64,000 bases of DNA, from the NCBI GenBank assembly GCA_017591395.1, contig WEDG01000293.1, positions 124,001-188,000 of the forward strand, given 5' to 3'. Origin of the DNA: Schistocephalus solidus (Eukaryota; Platyhelminthes; Cestoda; Diphyllobothriidea; Diphyllobothriidae). Both the position numbers and the translations under genes were made by a program. Under the pieces are notes generated by a model, which did no database searches, had not been told where the DNA came from, and saw nothing but the letters and a program-made list of their open reading frames with translations. Of the stretch, positions 57,761 through 64,000 are shown one piece after another. Every line of letters begins with the position of its first letter. The stretch's first letter is position 1.

Positions 57761-57775
57761 TGAAATGTAAGATTT

Positions 57776-58495
57776 ATTCCTGCTGCCACCTCTCTGGAAG
57801 CAAGGTTACTGTAATTCCAGTAAAAATTATGCGACCTTATTCTCACAGCAGGTGTAGAGATAAAAAGAGAGTTCTCTGAATTTGTAATGTACAGCTCTTT
57901 CATCAGCCGTCTCCACCATGAGTCCAGGCAAGGGCGTGTCAAAATTTCAATGCGATTGCAGTTTCTCATTGAACATTGCAGTCATATGCCTTTCAATCGG
58001 GCGTCACGGGCCCACGTACTACCGATTGCCGTTGAGGATTTTAATTATTCGGCAGGTGGCGCCTCACCGTTCCGATAGCAAAAAACACGCTGGCTGCGTT
58101 TCTTGACTCGGAGTTCCAACCTACAGCTCTTCCATGGAATAACATGGCAAAAAACAAGGAGGTATGCAAAAAGAATACGGACAAACACCAGCGTTTCCAA
58201 ATAGTTTCTGGTATTTAAGAACAACAGTTTTTCCAGTGTTATATATTTCATATATTGTCAGCAATTAATGTTCTAAATTGGAGTACAGTGCGTGAACAAA
58301 GCATTTTCAGGTCCATTTGGAATTTTCGCATGAATATTTAGATCGGATTCCATCAGTTTCAACGGACCATCTATGTAATATTCACAATCTCCCAAGGGGC
58401 TATCAACACCGCATACACTCAAATATATTTACCTTCCTTCAAACATAGGCATCAACTAAATGTGGTTTCTTTGAAATGTTATAGCACAACCGATA
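57776..58495. other. Unassigned sequence
   Basis: Nothing recognised between the PLE and the R2 repeat. Confidence 0.35.
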
Positions 58496-58730
58496 GTTCG
58501 ACCGTCGATTTCGACGATGTCCACCGTATGCTCCTCGGAAGGGTGGTGCAGGGACGGTGACTTGCGCGTAATTTAGTTTAAATCGATAGTAGACTTGCGC
58601 TGCATCTACCTCACTCTCTCCCCCCCCCATATAACCCCGGTGCCATGTCAGAGTCAAGAAGACCGGAGATGGGAGAGGGCACAGGTGGCTAGCGTGGCCA
58701 GAGCCGCCCCTGGGCGTACTACCACACCTG
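58496..58730 (+). repeat. R2 repeat
   Basis: A well-preserved unit from GTTCGACCGTCGATTTCGACG to GGGCGTACTACCACACC, directly followed by R3. Confidence 0.8.
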
Positions 58731-59800
58731 GCTCGGATCCCACGGAGTGGGAGTGCCATAAAGGCCACATTAAGAAAGAGTCATTGCAGTTTGGCTCTCA
58801 GTTCGCCAGTCAGCTCTCAACACAAAACACACATTGGGCTGACCACGCGGTCCGAGTTATCCCGTCAGTTGCCAACCTTCAAGCCACGGCATGGTGCACC
58901 GTGATAGTTTCAAGCGCGTCAAATTGTTTATAGTAAGGAACATGCGCTGAGCCATCAACCTCACTCTCTCCTCCACCCCCACAATCAGACCACTGTCCGA
59001 ACCAGTAAGTTGTTTGATGCGGAAGTGGGCGCAGCTGCTGGTGACCTCGTCAACGTGTACTACGTATACGACCTGGCCCCCAAACACCAGCATCAGGATT
59101 TCGCACAACAGGGGGTTGAACGGCTTGCATCTCACATATGCGAGATTGCCAGAGATCACGTTAATAAGGAGCCATCGCAGCCTGACTCTCAGACCACCAG
59201 TCAGCCAATCCACACAAGACACATCGGCCTGACTGTGCGGTGCTTATCCTTACCGCACTCACTCCTCCTCCCGAACCTGAGCACGGTATCAAGAAAGAGT
59301 CAAGAAGACCGGAAATGGAGAGGGCGCAGGTGGCTGTCGTGACCAGAGCCACCTCTGGGCGTACCACCACACCTGTCTAGGATCCCACGGAGTGGGAGTG
59401 CCATAAAGGCCACATTTAGAAGGAGCCATTGCAACCTGACTCTCAGTCCGCCAGTCAGCCACTCCACACAAAACACACATTGGGCTGATTATGCAGTCCG
59501 AGTTATCCCGTCAGTTGGCAACCTTCCAAGCCACGGCTCTTAGCACACCGCAATAGTTTCAAGCACATCAGATTGTTTATAGTGAGGACAATGCGCTGAG
59601 CCATACCACACACACTAGGAATCACTAAATCAGGGGATATGGAGGAGCCATCGCCGTCTGACTCCCAGTCCACTGGTCAGCCACTTGACACACACAGCAC
59701 ATACACTGGGCCGACGGCGTGGTCTGTTGTAAGCGTCAGATTGGCAGCCTTCCCAAGCCACGGTTTCTAGCAAACCGGGATATTGTCAAGTACATGATGA
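58731..59800 (-). repeat. R3 repeat array at the 3' end of LINE B
   Basis: Repeated blocks: GGAGTGGGAGTGCCATAAAGG at 58,744 and 59,390; a related block near 59,150; AGTCCGCCAGTCAGCCACTCC and variants at 58,800, 59,195, 59,446 and 59,685; CCACGGCTCTTAGCAC near 59,535. At least three partial units are present, all the reverse complement of the LINE A 3' flank. An R2 end (CCAGAGCCACCTCTGGGCGT) sits at about 59,345. Confidence 0.7.
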
Positions 59801-59879
59801 TGATGGTGAGGGTGTTGTCTATGTATTAGTGTAGGAAGCGTGCGCTGATGTGGCTTAGCCTCCGGTGGTTTACCTCAGG

Positions 59880-61490
59880 TTGTCGTTGAGGCGCATGTGT
59901 CCTAATAGGCCCATGTGGTGTGTAAATGTGCGGGAGCAGTGAGGACAGTGGAGGTGGGCACGGCGACTGTATGTCGGAGCCCCAGGCACTGGTTCACCAG
60001 CCTCTATGCGATGTATTCACAGGTGACCGATCAAGCCGATGCGTGAGTTGAAGTTGTGGGCGCAGTGTGGGCAGGATAAATCGGGAGAGGCTGGGGGGAT
60101 GTTATTCATGGTAGTGGGGGTGTCAGTGGTGGTAAAAATGACAGGAGAGGAGAGTGTGCATGGGGTATCGGTGCTGTCGGCATTGCGGTGAATTCCGCTG
60201 TCATGGATGCACATGTGACCGAATAGGAGCATGCGATGAGTGAATGCGCGAGGACAGTGAGGGCAGTGGAGGCGGCGATCTCTGTTCTGTGTTGGTGCTC
60301 CAGGCACTGGTTCATCAGTCTCTGTATGATGGATTTGCAAGGGACTGACCAGGCCGATGCGTGAGGTGAATGTGCGGTCGCATTGAGGACAGTTTAGGAG
60401 AGAGTCCCCATCGGCTATGGTAGTAGTGGCGGCGGCGGTTGTGGCGGTTGCGGAGATCTGGGCAAAAGGTGATGGGTATTGGGATGTGGTCTCTATGATG
60501 GTGGGAGAAATAGAATTGGTGCCAGGAGTGAGGGTGGGGGAGTCCGAAGGAGGGTTAGCAGAATTTGACGTAGAACTTGGAATTGTCGGATTGTTGTTGC
60601 ATTGCGTTCGAAGATGTCCGACCAGGCCGATTCGCGCGCAGAATGTGCGTTGAGAGCGTGGACATTTTGGACGAGTATAGGCAGTGGCTGTGTTGGTCCG
60701 GGGCGCTGATGACTTTCGTGCCGCTCTTTGGCCTTGGCGGTGGCTATGCGGTTGGCCTCGTAAATTGCTGCCCCTGTCTTCTCTGTCCTCGTCCAGGCCG
60801 GTGGGTTCCGGGTGAGGTCCTCCCAGGCCACCGGGTTTATCTGCAGTTGATTCAGGGAGGTCTTCAGAGTGTCCTTGTAGCGTCGTATTTGACCCCCTTG
60901 TCGACGAGAACCCGTGGTGACATCTCCGTAAAAGATTCGTTATGGTAATCGTTCATCGTCCATCCTCACAAGGTGGCCGCTCGAACGCAGTTCCAGTTGT
61001 GTTAGCTGTGCATAAATATTGAGAAGGCCTGTTCGTTCCCGTCGCTTCTGGTGGTGGTGACGGCTGCGGCGGCGGCGGTGGTGGCTGTGGTTATGGGGTA
61101 ACAGGTGATGAGTATTGGGATGTAGTCTCTATGATGGTGGGAGTAATGGAATTGATGACAAGAGTGAGGGTGGAGGAGTCAGAAGGAGGGTTGGGAGAAT
61201 TCGACGTAGAAATTGGAATTGTCGGATTGGTGGTGCATTGCATCTGAAGATTTCCGACTAGGCCGATTCGCGCACGGAAGATGCGTTGACAGCGCGGGCA
61301 TGTTGAAAGGGCCTGGGCATCGACGGTGTCGGTCCGGGCGCTGGTGACTTTCTTGCCGCTCTTTAGGCCTTGGCGGCGGCGATCCGGTTAGCCTCATAGA
61401 TTGCTGAAGCAGTCTTCACGGATCTTTTCCATGCCAGTCTATCCTGGGCGAGGTCCTCCCGGGTCACCGGGTTGATTTGCAGTTGCTTCA
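59880..61490 (-). pseudogene. LINE B finger arrays (two tandem 3' ends)
   Basis: The proximal part (61,490-61,060) has the NRIAAAKAK-type region and finger 1, then stops. The distal part (about 61,050-59,880) restarts in the post-RT region and carries finger 1 (about 60,665-60,600), finger 2 near 60,390-60,325, finger 3 (CPHCPRAFTHRMLLFGHM, about 60,260-60,195), finger 4 (CPHCAHNFNSRIGLIGHL, about 60,075-60,015, then a stop) and finger 5 near 59,950-59,885. Spacers are Thr/Pro-rich. Frames are broken. Finger 4 is better preserved than in copy A. Confidence 0.72.
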
Positions 61491-61497
61491 GATATTT

Positions 61498-62744
61498 CTT
61501 CAAAGTATCCTTGTTGCGTCGTTTTTGACATCCCTGTCGGTGAGCAGTCGTAGCGACATCTCCGTAGAAAAGTCATTTGGGTGGTCACTTGTCGTCCAGT
61601 CTTACCAGGCGGCCGCTCCATCGCAGTTGCACTTGACTCAGCATGGCATGGATGCTGAGGATTCCGGTCAGCTCCAGGACTTCCTTGTCAAGGATCTTGT
61701 CTTGCCATTTCAGCTTCAGTATTTTCCGGATGCAACTGAGATGGAAGTGATTCCGCTTACTGGGTCGGTTCGAGTAGACGGTCAAGGTCTCCGCTCCGTA
61801 AAGGAGTGTCGTCAAGAAGACGGCCTTGTACATCTTCAGTTTCTTCAAAGTGTCCTTGTTGCGTCGTTTTTGACCTCCCTGTCGGTGAGCAGTCGTAGCG
61901 ACATCTCCGTAGAATAGTTGTTTGGGTGGTCGTCCAGTCTTACCAGGCGGCCGCTCCATCGCAGTTGCACTTGACTCAGCATGGCACGGAGGCTGAGGAT
62001 TCCGGTCCGCTCCAGGACTTCCTTGTCAAGGATCTTGTCTTGCTTCACTCCGTTGGTTACTGCGAATGCTTCGGATACCGTCCCGTTGTCAGTGACGCGC
62101 ACCGTCATCCCGTCATGAAGCTGACGCACCATGTGCGTGAACCGCTCAGGACAACCAAATTTCTGCATGACTTTCCACAGTCCTTCACGATTCACCGTGG
62201 CAAAGGCTTTCGTTAGATCCACAAAGGTAGTGTATAGGTGAGTTCGCATCTCCTGACACTTCTCTTGTAGCTGGCGGGCGGCAAAGATCATATCGGTTGT
62301 TCCGCGGTGTCAGCGGAAGCCACATTGGCTTTCCGGGAGCAGGCCCTGGTCTAGGTGACCATTAAGACGATTGAGAAGGATACGGGCGAAGACCTTCCCG
62401 GTGATTTTGAGCAACGAGATGCATCTGTGATTATCACAGAGTAGCCGGTTCCCCTTCCGCTTGTTGAGATGGAAGATGGTCGCGTCTTTAAAATCCTGAG
62501 GAACTTTTCCTTGGCGCCTGGAAGAGTGTTGTGAGTTCTGCCATCAGCCGGGGCCCGCTGTGATTGTAGACGTCCGGTGGGATTGCGTCAGATCCCGGGT
62601 GCTTTACCGCTGGAAATCTGCTGCACTACCTGGATGGTTTCTGGTAGGGAAGGTGGCAGATCCAGGTCATTGTTCGTGTCCACTTGAGGGAGCCGGTCAA
62701 TGGCAGCATCGGTGATGGCTGATGAGCAATTAAGGACACTTCTG
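61498..62744 (-). pseudogene. LINE B reverse transcriptase with palm deleted
   Basis: RT fingers are visible between 62,744 and 62,290. Motif A reads FVDLTKAFATVNR, with Ala where copy A has the second Asp of FDTVN. At about 62,043, after TNGVKQ, the sequence jumps straight into the post-RT segment [15 protein letters not shown], removing motif B's continuation, the FADD motif and motifs D-E (roughly 600 bp in copy A). The post-RT block is then present twice (61,842-62,043 and 61,498-61,705; offset about 340 bp). It is catalytically dead. Confidence 0.75.
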
Positions 62745-63254
62745 AAGTGCTCGGCCTAGTGCTTCAGAATTTGCGATTTCTCTGTCAGCAGTGTTGTGCC
62801 GTCAGAGCTGAGCAGCGGTGCGTTTCAGTTGATACAGGGGCCGTAGATGGCTTCGAAAAAACTAATTTCATTTCAGTGCGGACCGCGTACCCCTGGATTT
62901 CCACAACCTTTCGGATCCTCCAGGCATCCTGCATCTCCTGTAGCCGTTGCCATACAAGGCGGTGGCATCTGAAGAAGGGTGCTTTAGTGGCGTCATTCCG
63001 AAGGTCCATGTAGGCTTTCTGTAGTCCATTCTTCTCCGCGAGTAAGTTGCTGATGTCGGCGTCATTGTCGTCAAACCAGTCCTGGTGTTGACGGCGTGCG
63101 CGTCCGAGGACTTCGAGGGCGGTGGACTGGATGACATGTCCAGTTGGCACCATCGTGTTTCCACGGTGGCGTTATTATCTGGAGCATGCAGGTTCTCCAG
63201 TTTTTCGGTTATTTGGTTGCTGAAATCAAAACAGTGAGCAGGCAAATTTAACAA
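62745..63254 (-). pseudogene. LINE B linker
   Basis: From [21 protein letters not shown], through HQDWFDDNDADISNLLAEKN and RLQEMQDAWRIRK, then broken near 62,860. It is homologous to 42,960-43,440 in copy A. Confidence 0.72.
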
Positions 63255-63289
63255 AAGGAGTTTTTAACTTACCTGGCGGCCGCTTACCT

Positions 63290-64000
63290 TGAGGCCTTCG
63301 TCGGGGTTGCTGTAGGAGCCTCATCTGGGAGATAATGAGGCGGTGACCCGTCCAACCATCGGCATCGCGGATCGCCTTGGTTACCAGCACGTCCTGTCGA
63401 TCTCGCCTACGGACGAGAACATAGTCCAGCGGCTACAAGCGTCGCGAGCGAGGGTGTATCCACGCGGCCTTCTCCCGCGTCGGAAGGCGGAAGAAGATGT
63501 TGGTCAGTAGGAGACGGTTTTCCGCACACGTGCGCAGAAGAAGGAGGCCGTTATCGTTACAGATACCGAGGCCGTGGGGACCCAGCATTCCATGCCAAGC
63601 AGCGTGGTCCGTCCAGACGCTGGCGTTGAAGTCACCAAGGATAATTAACTTGTCCTCTTTCGGCACAGTCGCCAGCAAGGCGTGCAGGTCCTCATAGAAT
63701 TTGTCCTTCGCCACATCAGAGCTCGTCATTGGAGGAGCGTAGGTGCTGATGATGGTGGCGAACTTGTCTTCCGAAGAGGCAGGTGAAGGCTCATCAGGCA
63801 ATCATTGATACTCTGCGGCAGACAGGGCAGACGTCCCACGATGTCGTTCCAGATGGCAGAAGCAACACCAGCGTCGCGTCACTCTGCCTTTGGCCTGCCA
63901 CTCCAGAAGAAGGTGTAGCCGGCACCCACCTCCTCCAGCTGATCCTGCTCAGAGAATCTGGTCTCGCTGAGAGCAGCAATGTCCACCTTGTAGCACGCCA
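63290..64000 (-). pseudogene. LINE B endonuclease domain (partial)
   Basis: The minus-strand frame 63,801-63,433 holds [10 protein letters not shown] and [11 protein letters not shown], then [16 protein letters not shown] and [15 protein letters not shown], the APE-type core; the frame stops there. Sequence up to 64,000 carries the N-terminal part (the SETRF region) in other frames. It stays in frame past the point where copy A is shifted, so the two copies broke independently. Confidence 0.75.

Larger units (their letters stand above)
56190..57775 (+). mobile_element. Penelope-like element (PLE), decayed
   Basis: Order: an N-side/RT remnant, a GIY-YIG endonuclease domain, then a non-coding tail with a TATA-like box, hammerhead-like core and (CTT)n end. 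RT plus C-terminal GIY-YIG is diagnostic of endonuclease-bearing PLEs. Several stops and frame changes are present. The 5' end is uncertain. Confidence 0.8.
59800..64000 (-). mobile_element. LINE copy B, mosaic, cut by window end
   Basis: Minus strand, same family as copy A. The endonuclease (63,290-64,000) is truncated by the window edge. The linker is 62,745-63,254 and the RT 61,845-62,744. Duplicated post-RT and finger regions follow. The RT palm is deleted, and two 3' portions lie in tandem (61,050-61,620 and 59,800-61,050), so this copy is two fused elements or a rearranged one. The non-coding strand yields many false frames. Confidence 0.82.

Noticed and set aside
57450..57770. Poly-serine frame and matching minus-strand poly-lysine frame
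   Set aside because: Translation of the CTT/GAA microsatellite at the PLE end.

Overview
This is an animal (eukaryotic) window, most likely from a tapeworm of the diphyllobothriid group (Spirometra or Dibothriocephalus type). I infer that from the retroelement proteins, which resemble the endonuclease/reverse-transcriptase and Penelope-like proteins I recall from those genomes. No database search was possible. There is no operon structure, no rRNA and no functional tRNA gene. The window is gene-poor and rich in repeats.

Only one convincing host coding region is present: an 816-codon open frame at 7,415-9,865 (+). It encodes a four-transmembrane protein with a long proline/serine-rich tail carrying two PPxY motifs, similar in layout to the FAM189/ENTREP (CD20-like) family.

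The rest is layered transposable elements. (1) Two miniature LTR retrotransposon (TRIM) arrays lie at 519-2,287 (+) and 34,262-35,994 (-). Each has three LTRs of about 500-560 bp separated by two internal domains of about 100 bp, with a tRNA-Leu-type primer binding site and a purine tract. Each array is flanked as a whole by a 4-bp direct repeat (atat; ggtg). (2) One family of non-LTR retrotransposon is present in four broken copies: A 41,630-46,540 (+), B 59,800-64,000 (-, running off the window), C 21,860-25,740 (-, very decayed) and D 48,900-49,745 (+, 3' end only). The order is APE-type endonuclease, reverse transcriptase, then a C-terminal array of C2H2-like fingers. (3) Penelope-like elements (PLE): a decayed RT plus GIY-YIG copy at 56,190-57,775 (+), a 3' fragment nested inside LINE C at 23,777-24,330, and a tail-like piece at 15,488-15,690. 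The three PLE tails share a 30-nt hammerhead-ribozyme-like core with the same spacing. (4) tRNA-headed SINEs lie at 21.0, 30.8 and 31.3 kb. (5) Large foldback elements lie at 27.92-28.84 and 37.82-38.89 kb, the second split by another repeat. (6) Several dispersed or tandem families are named here R2 to R5, together with microsatellites, including a 184-bp CT tract.

Layout: 0-3.2 kb TRIM array and two perfect palindromes; 3.2-7.4 kb no recognisable gene; 7.4-9.9 kb the four-TM gene; 10-15.5 kb unassigned; 15.5-28.9 kb repeats with LINE C and PLE; 28.9-34 kb SINEs and unassigned DNA; 34-36 kb second TRIM array; 36-39 kb R2 and foldback; 41.6-47 kb LINE A with its R3/R2 flank; 47-56 kb R4/R5 repeats, LINE D and the CT tract; 56-57.8 kb PLE; 58.5-64 kb R2/R3 followed by LINE B, a mirror image of LINE A and its flank. 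The retroelement frames are all broken, so none looks able to move on its own.
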